NCBI GenBank assembly: GCA_028023455.1
Contig: JAQFVV010006256.1
Location: 1,118,001 to 1,182,000, forward strand
DNA: 64,000 nt
Direction: 5' to 3'
Source of the DNA: Epiperipatus broadwayi
Lineage: Eukaryota; Onychophora; Udeonychophora; Euonychophora; Peripatidae
The notes beneath the pieces are model-generated. The model made no database searches. It was not told the origin of the DNA and was given only the letters and a program-made list of their open reading frames with translations. The stretch's first letter is position 1. Each line of letters opens with the position of its first letter. Position numbers and translations under genes: made by a program. Shown piece by piece: positions 50,270-60,693 of this stretch.

Positions 50270-53206
50270 CTAAAAATAAATATTTTTTTAATTATAAACA
50301 AAATAATATTGTGTGTGTAAGAAAAAATATTATATATACATAAAAGCACAAAATAATAACAATAAAATAAATACTTTGCCTTTAAATGTATTTATACCTA
50401 TTTCATTTTTTAGAGTTAGTAGCAGCTTTAACTCTATATATGTTATTAATGTATAAATTATGATTATTTATATAAATGATATTTTTACCAATACAATATC
50501 ATTTGATGATTAAAGTATTAAAGTTTATAGCAATATTTTCTTTTTATTCTAGCGATGGTAGAACAATTTAATCCAAAATTTTGACTGGTTTTGACTTTAA
50601 TCCTTATGTTAAAATTGGGATTCAAATATAAAACCAATATAATTATCCAATGTCTTATAATTTACATTTCAACATAACAGCCAATCTAGCTAGCCATTAA
50701 AAAAATGGGTATCTAGCTAGGTCTCAGGTTAATATGAATGTCAAATGAAACAGTGTATTAAATAATAAATAAAAATATGATTATAGTGTAATATGTTTTT
50801 TATTATTGGTGGAGGTATCACACTCTTATGGATGCTGAACCATATTAATTACAATGAAAATATATAATCTGTAATTAAAATAAAAGAAATTAAATGATGA
50901 AAATCATCACAATAAGATAAAATATATTTATATTTTTAAATATTTAAAAGTGACATTAAAATCAAGAATAATATTAAAAAAAATCTTATAATAATTATGC
51001 AAATGAATAAATACTATTTATTTGTCATGTTAGTTATGAATTAATATACTGTATTATAAAGAATAAAAATAAAACTGTTATGTAAAAAATGTATAGAATA
51101 CTAAAGACAATAGAAAAATGCATAATCAGATGAAACAGAAATGTTAAAGAAGTTGAAAAAAAAAAAGATGAATTGATATTTTAAAAGATTTAAAAATATA
51201 TTAATGGGATAAAAATTAGTGAAATATATTGTACCAATATTGAAATTGGCACATGATGATTTTGCCTAAAAAAATTATTAAATAATAAATAAATTATAAA
51301 AATCTAAAAGGTTTCTTTAAGTAAACAAAATCAGTTTGCTGTCAAAAGTAAAATTAAAAGTTTAAGAGTTTATTATAGTTTGTTTTCGAAAAAGATATAA
51401 ATCAAATAGTTTTCCATCGCTAGTTTTTGAAATAAAAAGCTACAATTAATTAATCAGAAGGGGAGAGGGGTGTTTCGTTAGAAAAGTTAAACTAAAGGTT
51501 TTATAAAAAGGAAGTAAAGAGTTTTCTTATTAGTATTCGTAAAATATAAATAATTTAAAGTTTAAAAAATACAAATCTCTTTTCATTCGAATTAAAGAAA
51601 AAGTAATCTTAAAACTAGTAATATATGTGTGTATATATGTGCGATTGTCAATAATAGAATAAATATATGCGTAATAAATGTTATTATAAATAAATGAAAG
51701 TTAAAGAAGATTATCATTAATAAACACGGCAATGGTTATTAATTAATTATTAATATAAAACAACACTTCTGCATGGTTATTACTAATTAAACAATCTTCC
51801 AAAACACGTTGTCAAAGTCAATGAAATTTCGACAACAGATATTGCTGGAGGATATCGAAAAGAAAAACACTTCGCAGGTATAAATAGTAAAATTTTATCG
51901 GATAATCAGTTGAGTTCAGAAATTAATTGAGTGAGTTAAGTCAAGAGAAGACCATCAGTTGAATTAATTGTATCCAGAAACAAAATGCAGTGCTGAGCAG
52001 TTTTGGGAAATTCACGCCTCTCCACAGCCTGATGTCCGATGAAAACAGCAAGATCTGCCCGTGAAATAATGTCAGCATAACATCTTAGAAAATCTTCAGT
52101 ATCTAATTGTCTCCAATAATAATAATCATGAAGAATAATGAAACTCATCAAGGAAAAGTCCCAGCCGGCTGGAAGCATTCGTACTGGAAGAAGCAGAAAA
52201 CAAGAAGAAAACAAAGTTCTAAATCTACGTTCAAAATCCTAGGTAAAACATTTGCTTATTTTCGTTTATACTGTAATAGCCATTGCATTGCATTAATTCG
52301 TGCGAATCCTCCAAGAGTCTAATTATATAAACTCTATATCATACATAAAATGAACTATTGATATGTGTGTTTAAGTTTCAAATGCTATGTAATACTTTAT
52401 TATTATATATGTGAGTGTATGAGTTAATATGTGCGTGATCATTATATCAGTGTTATTAGTTAAATTAGATAAATACCAGTGTTCTATTATTAAAATCTAC
52501 AAGAATATTTAAACTAGTTTAGAAATGTTAATTTAAAAATATGCGTGTGTTTTATTAGAATTATAAAATGTTTAAAATTAGTAAATGTTAGTTAATAAAT
52601 TGTCTTTAAAATTAAACTTTATTTGTCGGTCAATTCTTTTTATCAATTCCTTCTACCAATTCTTTTATTAATTCTTCACCATTAATTATGTATAATCTGT
52701 TAGTGATTACAAATAGCTGAACTAGTCATGGATGCTTAGGCGTTGGGTTAGTGGCCATTGCTCAAAGTGCGTTATTTATTCATTCTTGGATAATTAACTG
52801 GTGTCCGTGTCTACATGAAACAAAAAAGTGCTTTGAACTCTGGTGTTGAATTCAACAGTCAAGAAGAAGTTATGTCCTGGAAATGTAACGCTAGTTATAT
52901 ATTTTATAGCTATTGTTTGGGCATACATACTCTCCGAGTATATTCATCTCTGCCTAAGAGGCTGGTGTTTCGATCATCACATATTCGAACCCGGTACAAA
53001 TGGCTATACCCAACTTGGGGCTGGACCTAAGAAACAATAGTAACTAAATACTTTGTTTCTTGTTCGAAATTTTTTTATACAAAAGCTAAATTACATATGT
53101 AAAAATGTTTTAATTTTAAAAAAAGAATTGACCGAAATTTTTTTTCTTTAAATGAAAAGAGATTTATGCTATTTACTACCAACTATTACAAGTTTTACAA
53201 ATTTTT
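50270..53206. other. Upstream intron or 5' region of E93, no coding exon recognised
   Basis: Mostly A/T-rich. Two blocks have more mixed composition, 51780-52330 and 52730-53060. The second carries a near-perfect B-box word, TTCGAACCC, at about 52984-52992 without a convincing A box. Short frames (for example 51936-52214 minus, 52815-53030 plus) lack known domains. These blocks could be exons of a non-coding transcript or decayed repeats. Confidence 0.45.
51879..51911 (+). promoter_or_regulatory. Candidate plus-strand core promoter: TATA box plus Initiator
   Basis: TATAAATA at 51879-51886 is followed by ATCAGTTG, an arthropod Initiator (TCAGT), whose A at 51908 falls 29 nt after the first T. 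That spacing is the normal one for a TATA/Inr promoter. The downstream sequence is of mixed composition and contains a possible splice donor (ctag/gtaaaa) at about 52242. It would drive transcription antisense to E93. A retrotransposon LTR promoter is an equally good explanation. Confidence 0.4.
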
Positions 53207-53288
53207 GGTAATAGTACAAATACTGAACCCTACTGTCTGATGGTGCTCTTTTTTACCCAATTCTCATCAATATACCGATTCAAAGGCC
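53207..53288 (+). repeat. Left terminal inverted repeat of the 1.96-kb element
   Basis: Pairs with 55086-55167. Shared blocks include ggtaatagta, ctgaaccctac and catcaatatacc. Small indels and substitutions separate the arms. Confidence 0.75.
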
Positions 53289-53302
53289 ATCTGTTTGTTT
53301 AC

Positions 53303-53484
53303 ATAATATTACAATAAAAGATTTTTTTTTTCAACTGGTTCTTATTATTTTTTTGTCGGCAATGATAAACCACCAAAGTTTTTTTTTTATTATATAATAT
53401 TACAGTAAAAGATTTTTTTTTCAACCGGTTTTTAATTTTTTTTCGTCGGCGACAGTAAACCACCAAAGTTTTTTTTTTTTATTC
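53303..53484 (+). repeat. 91-bp tandem repeat, two units, inside the TIR element
   Basis: Each unit runs ataatattaca, then aaaagattttttttttcaac, then gtcggc, then taaaccaccaaagttttttt. The units are about 85-90% identical. Subterminal repeats of this kind often bind transposase in TIR elements; here that is only inference. Confidence 0.8.
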
Positions 53485-55085
53485 CACCCAGGTTTTTTTT
53501 TGTTTTTGATAAACAAATACTTTGTTTTTAGATGGTCTAAAAGTATTGGCTTGTTTGTAAATTAACGACTAACTATCTGTAGGTTTCTTTACATAATATT
53601 ACTTACGGTAAATCAAAAATTTTTTTTCACATGGGTTTTTTATTTATTTTTGGTTCATTTTTTAAAGAAACACTTTGTTTTTAGATGGTGTTAGGGGTGT
53701 TGGTTTGATTTTAAATTATCGATTAATGCTCTATCGGTTTGTTTACACAAAAATATGGTAACAAATACTTTGTTGTTTTTAGATGGTAGGGGGAGGTTGG
53801 TTGTTTGCTTTTAACTTACCTTCTTTTTTTGGTTGATGTTTTGATTTGCTGAAAGACTTCAACAATTTGGTACTTTTGAATAAACCAGCACTTGGTTTTT
53901 TAGAGAGGGAGGGGAGAGGGATTATTTTGATTTTGAATTATCATCTTTTTTGTTGTTAATTTATTACGAGGCTTTTTTTGTTTTGTTTCAAATCTTTATG
54001 CTACAGAAAGCTTTGTATGACAGCGAAAAGTTCTTCCTTAATTTTTTGAGCCTTTAATTGAAAAAAAAAGACATAAACAGTTCGTTTTTAAAGAACACTT
54101 TTTTTTAAGCCAGGGGAAGTGGGGTGGCAGGGAAGGTTTGTTTTGATTTTTAATTATCAACTTCTTTTTGGATTTTCTTTTTGAACATTTTATTACGTTA
54201 CTGCACAGTTCTTTATTATTATTTTATTTTATTTTGGTGGGGCCTTTTGAATCAACTCTTAAACACTTTTTTTTTTTTGGTATAATAAAATATTACCTAC
54301 TTTAACTGTTAATGTAACTTATCAAATATTACCTACCTACTTTATAATCATGTGAACAACAAAAACAACAAGTTTCCCCATAAAATAATTTATTGAATCA
54401 AAAAGAAACGAAACTTTGGATAAGTTGTGAAGCAAAACAAGTAAAAAAAACAACAAAACACCACCATTTACTGGGGCATAAAAAACAGCAGCCAAAAGTA
54501 AGATGCAAATAAAATAACAGGGAAGCTGTAAGTATGGGGATTTTGGAGCCTTCGAACCAACAATTGCCCTTACACAGACCTACATAGGCACACTTGCAGG
54601 AGTTTCTCTTTCTGGGAAAACACAATATTGTGCATCCACTTGTGTGGCTGGCCGGCAATTCACTTAGCTTTGATCAATTTGGACAACTTGCAGACGATAT
54701 TTGACAGTTCTTGCATGGATTCGCACGTAAACGAGCATTTGCACATGAAATCGGAAAAAACTCTGCTGAAAAGAAGTTTTTCAAATTGTGTGTAGTTCAA
54801 AAGTTTAGGGAAGCGTGTGTGAAGACATGACAATTCTTAATATGGAATTCTAATTCCACTATGCTTTCTAAAAAATTTCCGATAATGAATTTTTGCAGAG
54901 TTTCGTCTCTTTCAAATATGGCCACCATCAAATCAGACCATAGTGAGAGTTCAAAAGCGCTCACTTGACGAATACTGTCGCAATGCAATGGGCATAGTAC
55001 TTCATTATGTAATTGTAGAATACATCGCCCTCAGGCGGCCTGTTAAGCCTCAAAAAAATCTCTTGTACTGTCAGCCGTAAGTTAA

Positions 55086-55167
55086 GGCCGCTAAAATGGT
55101 ATATTGATGTGCGTTTTGTGAAAAAGAGCGCCATCAGATGGTAGGGTTCAGTTTTCATACTATTACC
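55086..55167 (-). repeat. Right terminal inverted repeat of the 1.96-kb element
   Basis: Inverted partner of 53207-53288. The motif gggttcagttttcatactat reads on plus near the outer end. Confidence 0.75.
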
Positions 55168-57073
55168 ACCATTTATTTGAAATACATTAAATTTATACTT
55201 TTTCCTTCTGTTTATGAATATTCACTTTTTTTTTTTAAAACCAAGAATAGCTATGATTATTGATCTCATATTATATGCCTACAGATCTGAACACTATTAA
55301 AATAAGTAAACAATTTTTTTTTTAATTAAATAATTTTGTAGTTATTTTATATAGAAATAATTCTGAAAACAAACTTCAAAGTAATAATGGTTTAAAAAAT
55401 GTCAAAAGTCCCATCAATATTGGTCATTAATTAAGATCATTAAAGCAGATATTGGCTGTTTTCTAAAATACTAGGTATAACTTTAAGAATATGCGTCTGA
55501 AAAAACGACAATAAGGACCTCTACAAATCTTTAACACAAGATTTATTTAAAAGACAAGTGCAAATATATATATATTATAAGAGAAAGGTAAATGAAATAC
55601 TACCCCAGCAGAAGTTTTGTTTCTTATTAAAGCAGTTCACAATTATTGGATTTAGGATCTACTCTTTAAATTGATAAATAAAACATTGAATAAAACAAAA
55701 AGAGAAAGAATTTATTATTAAAAATGAGAATATAAAATCTAGAGTGGTTTTGAGTCTAGATTTCCTAAATTGTGAATTAATTCAATGAATCAAAATAAAT
55801 GTGGTTGTTTTGACATAATGGAATGAACAAAAGTTTCATGACTCTCTTAATTTATATTTAAAATCTACATGAGAATAGTAACCAATTTTATAATACTATT
55901 TTAATCTAAGTATTATACCCATCAATATCAGCATCATCAATAATCATTAGAATCATTTTAGTCCCACAAAAAAAAAAAAAAAAAAGAAGAAGAAAACAAA
56001 GATAAAAATAAAGTAAAACAAAAAATTAAAGATGAATATTGCAATAACTATGTAAATGAATTCATGGAACATAAATAAAACCACATATATCATATGATGG
56101 TTTTTTACTCTGTTTATTTGATATATTTTTTACAGACAACTTATTCATTACTATGAAAAACACCCATATTCCATCATAAAATACTTTTTTTTTTAAAATA
56201 AAGAAATATACTTCATGCACTTCATACATTCAACCCAACAAAAATATATTCTTACAATAGTAATTTCAATACTAATTTAACTTGTAATAATTTTCTGAAT
56301 TTATTTTCTCATTCTATATAATAAATTTGGCATATATTACTAATTTAGTAAAAGTAATTAAATATATCACTACAATGAAATATTCTTTTAAATTATCAAA
56401 TGCAGCAGTAGCATGTGGTAATCTGTGCTACACCTCAATATCCAAATTTGATCTTTAACCCCAAAAGCTACCAAGATATTTAAACTATCAAATTAATAAC
56501 AATCCAATTCAAAGGACACTAGTCTTTTTAATAAATCGGAAGAGTAGAAACATAGTTCCATATATTCATAAAAAATTCCAATAGTTTTAAGTGATGCATA
56601 TTATCATAACATTTTAAAACATTTCCAAAATTCCATTAGAATTCACAACGTTCCATTTTTAAGATTATAAAAAGCAACATATCTCTCAAATCTTGTATAC
56701 CATTATTCAAAAGATGATTAAATTACTCTCTACATCTGTTCAAAATATCATAATATTAAAAAATCGTTTTCATTCATCTAATAGAAATATAATATTTTTT
56801 CAAGTCCATATGATTTTCAAAGTGTCAGTGATTACAATAAACAAAATGATTCTCAATCAATCATTCTTACATTTTCTTACCAGTCAATGCACTTGCTTTA
56901 AATCTCTATAATGCTCACTAAGTTCCATATTCATTTTATTGTTCTGGCAAAGAGAAATACTGTTTTCTTTTAATAAAGTCATTAATAATGCAGTTATTAT
57001 TAGAGAACCTGTCAAAGTTCTTTTTTTAAAATACTTTTATTTAAGTTACAATCTGTTTGTTTGTGAATATTAT
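55168..57073. other. AT-rich sequence, nothing recognised
   Basis: No coding, RNA or transposon signal is seen. Contains homopolymers, including a long A run at about 55968-55984. Confidence 0.6.
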
Positions 57074-57460
57074 TATTTAAGTTAGAATAAAATTTTAAAA
57101 TTAAAGTTTAATATATTTATATACAATAGATTTTGATGAAATTTGGAATATTTGACAATATGATACTAAAATATTTTAAGTAGCTTACTTATGTTTCTTA
57201 AATCCAGAGCAGTGGTAGATAAAATTTGAAATATTTTGATATCAAATTTAAAATAAGTTGTTAAAAAATTTTCAATAATGCTTGTGAGAAGGTAGTGTAT
57301 ATATACATTGTGATGTGGTTTGTTTTAATTAAATGCTTTTATTAATGTTAGAATAAAATTTTAAAATTGAGATTTAATATATTTCTATAAATCACAGGCA
57401 AAGCAATATGCCACAAATATTTTAGGTAGCTTACTTAGTTTTCTAAAGATAGAGTAGTGG
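57074..57460 (+). repeat. Degenerate direct duplication, period about 267 bp
   Basis: The words gttagaataaaattttaaaa, then atttaatatattt, then atatttta and tagcttactta, occur in the same order at 57080-57191 and again at 57348-57438. Identity is moderate. This suggests an old tandem duplication or two copies of one repeat in the same orientation. Confidence 0.65.
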
Positions 57461-57627
57461 GTGTGTAAACAAAACTATATTGTAAACAAGGTTGATTTAA
57501 TATTTATGAATTTACTTTCAACTTTAAAAGTATTTTAGCATGATTTAAAATTGAAATAAAAACTAATCTGTGATTACTATTTTAATGTTAAAAACTAAAT
57601 AATAATACATATAAAAATATTTATAAT

Positions 57628-57883
57628 GAACACTTTTATTTACCATGGGAACTAAAACCCAAGTAAATAATTGCTTTTTCAATTATACTTGAAATAAAAG
57701 CATGATAGAAGGAAAGAGCCCAGAAATTAAGTTAATCTCTATTTTTTACAATAAGAGATTGACTTAATTAATTTCTAAACCTCTCAATGTTTTTATTTCA
57801 AGTTAAATATAAAATCATAGACTGTGATTGAAGAAACAATTATTTTATTGTTTTTTAGTTCCCACAATAAATAAAAGCATTCA
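57628..57883. repeat. Imperfect inverted repeat, ~125-bp arms
   Basis: 57628-57747 and about 57750-57883 are diverged reverse complements, sharing gggaactaaaa / ttttttagttccc, acttgaaataaa / tttatttcaagt and ttaatctct / agagattgactt blocks. There is almost no spacer. It resembles a foldback or MITE relic; no target duplication is visible. Confidence 0.65.
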
Positions 57884-58429
57884 CTGTTTTATATATATAT
57901 TATTGTAAATTCAAGAATAGCCATACTCATATAAAAAAGACTATTCAATATCCATGATATAATTTTTTAGTGATAACTAACAATTGTTAAAATTTACTGT
58001 AAGTAGCATTGCTTTTAAAAAACAAAAATCAAATTTCCTACCAATATGTTTTGGCTAAGATTTATTTTTAATGCAACTATCATTTTAATCTTGAACTATA
58101 TTAATGTATGAATAAATTGCCGATTATATAGATTGATTACTTTTACAGTCTAACTTTTAATTATAACATATTCCAAAGGACCCCATTCTTTTGTGTGTGG
58201 ATACATTCAAGTTTCTTTATTATGATTTTTTAAAAAAAGATGTCATGGTAGTCAATCTATATGGTATGCAAAAATTCAGTAACAGACCAGTGGAATTCAT
58301 AGAACAATTTCAATAATTTTGGAACATATTTTAATATTTCTATTATAAAACCATTAATCTCCATTAAAAAAAATTAATAATACTAATTACTAGTTCTTAA
58401 AAAGTTTAAGTATTGAAAGTAACAGATTT

Positions 58430-58487
58430 GGATTGCGAGCTATGAACTTTGAGCTATAGAGTCTGTAACTCTATCATTGTATCAAAC
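58430..58487 (-). repeat. tRNA-like relic (possible SINE head)
   Basis: On minus, an A-box-like GTTTGATACAATG (RC of 58475-58487), then an anticodon-stem-like AGAGTTACAGACTCT, then a mutated B box GCTCGCAATCC (RC of 58430-58440). Spacing fits a tRNA. It shares organisation with the relic at 16161-16224 and may be the same family. No poly(A) tail or target duplication was found. Confidence 0.35.
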
Positions 58488-58789
58488 AACTCACACAGAT
58501 ATTTTAATGATTATATTTTTCAACAAGGAATAAAAACTTTATTTCTCTGAATTTTCAGAATCCTGTATTGGAGCATAAGCATTAATAAAATGGGCATGAT
58601 ATCAGTACATTGAAATGTCTTGTGTGTAAAAAACTATATCATGAATTTCTTCATCTTAATAACATTCTCTTGATTGGAGAATGTTACTCTACCAATTTGT
58701 TTGAAATTATCCCAAAATTATAGATTTAATTAGAATACAATTTGTATGCCAATGAAGGTAGTTACATACAAATTAGATCATATATATAT

Positions 58790-59260
58790 TTAACCCTCTC
58801 CCCTTCCAGTAAATAAAGAAGAGGGAGAAAGCAGCTAAAATGGTTAAACTGGGTTAAAATTAGTGTGAAATTTGAAGTGATAACAGATCAGCAGTAAAGA
58901 ATAGTACACAACAGACTAGTAAACCAACTAGCAGTGATTAAGTCTAAAATGAAATAGCAGCAATTGAGCAGCAGTATTTGTTTGTAGATACAAAAGATTA
59001 TTACCAGTGAAGGGTAACAGAAGCTTAACCAAACTGCAAGAGTGAAGTTGAGAATGAAAATGTTCATATATAATGTAGAAATTGTGTGTGCCAATGTAAG
59101 CACTGATATTGTAAACTTTAATAGATTTTTCTATATGCTCACTTGTGTTTCAAGAGACAATTGATTTGAAAGCCCAAATATTATAATTGAATTACTCCTG
59201 GTGTGAAAGACTTTCACCTGAGGAAAATAAATAATGTATGAATATTAATGGATTATTACC
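58790..59260. other. Unclassified mixed-composition island
   Basis: Begins near ccctctccccttccagtaaa and ends in AATAAATAATG at about 59226. It contains several cagcagt/agcagc words. The only frame (58888-59103, minus) is a short hydrophobic one without a domain. A decayed repeat is likely; no termini found. Confidence 0.3.
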
Positions 59261-60693
59261 ATTTTATGTTGTTTTTATCACATTATTATTGTTATTAAAT
59301 AAATATTATTTATATATACATTTTGAAGTATATTGTTTGTTTATTTAGCTCCCTGACTGGTCTTTAGAGACCCTCAGGATCCATCATTTTTAATACTAAT
59401 AACCTTTTGCTGATAAGTCTAAGCATCCCCAAAATAGAAGATACCAAATTAGCCCCTATAGCATCACAGTCCTCTTTCATTCAATGATTTGTCATCCAAA
59501 AAACTTATGATTTTCCAACTGTTCAATTAAGTTTCTTTGTTTTAGAAGATGAGTTTCATTAAAAGCATCTATATCCACACACAAATTTGTATATAAGCTT
59601 TCCTTTTAATAGAATATCAAAAGTATCTATACTAGCCATATATTTGAGATCATTAAAACATGTAATTGCTAATCTACAGAATTTTATAGATAGAACAGAT
59701 AACTTGCTATATTTGCCCATTGATTATTATGTTTACAGAAATGGTTCTAGAATAGCATTATAATGTGGATTATTCCTGTCAATGGAACAAAACTGAAACA
59801 GAAATTGCATTATTATTAACACATTTTAACATTATTGATATTATTACAAGATCATTTATCTTTTTTTTTAGTATACTCATATTTTTTCTTACCATAATTA
59901 TTTACTGTTGTTGTAATTCAATTATTTTTGACTTCATTTCCAATATGTGTTTGTCCACTTTTTTTTTTTTTTAAATTTTGAAAATGTCTGCTATTGGATG
60001 CTAAACAACTCCTGGATTAGGATAAAAAATTGCATAAAATCCATTTTACTAAAATATTAGTTAATTTAGCTTTTTATAAAGCAATTCATAAATTAATATT
60101 AGTTTTACTAATAAATTTATTCTCAAAATGCCCATTTTATGTTGTTTCTCTACAGTTGATAGCCAATGTATATATATATTCAATACAACAAAATTTCATT
60201 CCACTTAATAATAACTATGTTCTTTTTCACCAAATTTTAGCATCCAAGTTAATTTTAAATATATTAGATTCTGTGATGATAAGAATATATTTTTTAATAA
60301 TCATTTTTATTTAAATATTTGTAATCATTATTTCAGTATAAATATTCTTCAGATACATAATATTTATATTATTTATTAAAATTAAAATCATCCATTTTTT
60401 TCCTCTGTAAAAATAAAAACCAAGTTCTAAGTTAGAATTCTATATTCTCACCGATGGGGCAAATGTTAGAAAATGATCAAATATATATATTATAGCAATC
60501 GAGTGTCTACTGATTATTCAAACTTTCAATAAATAGTTCTGGAGTAGAATGAAAATAACAGCTCTTGGAAATATATATATTCATAATAAAACAAAGTGGA
60601 AAAAACATAACATTTATAGTTTTTAAAAAAGATGGCATACAATTAAAATTCACAATTTTTAAAAAATATTCCTCACTCATCCTTGGTATATAT
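59261..60693. other. AT-rich sequence, nothing recognised
   Basis: Simple A/T tracts and low-complexity frames only. The short frames on both strands are hydrophobic from TTT/ATT codons and have no domain. Confidence 0.55.

Larger units (their letters stand above)
53207..55167. mobile_element. 1.96-kb DNA transposon with ~82-bp terminal inverted repeats, superfamily unknown
   Basis: The left terminus (53207-53288) and right terminus (55086-55167) are about 80% identical in inverted orientation, starting ggtaatagta and sharing actgaaccctac, ctgatgg, catcaatatacc and ggcc. The left half is built of T-rich repeats: a 91-bp tandem pair (53303-53393, 53394-53484) and several copies of an actttgtttttagatggt block (near 53521, 53670 and 53765). 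The right half carries short minus-strand frames with Cys-rich content (for example CKCAYVGLC near 54580, CKCSFTCE near 54730) and minus-strand AATAAAs at about 54390, a possible remnant of a transposase 3' end. No known transposase domain could be named. The exact outer edge and target duplication are uncertain. Confidence 0.7.

Noticed and set aside
51936-52214. 92-codon minus-strand frame as a candidate E93 5' exon
   Set aside because: It ends in an in-frame stop with no clear phase-0 donor before it, and the peptide matches nothing I recognise in E93. The plus-strand TATA/Initiator beside it suggests the block belongs to another transcription unit or repeat.
52815-53040. Two overlapping plus-strand frames (65 and 71 codons) and a B-box-like TTCGAACCC
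   Set aside because: No domain, and two overlapping frames are equally open. No A box at tRNA distance and no folded tRNA, so neither a gene nor a SINE could be supported.
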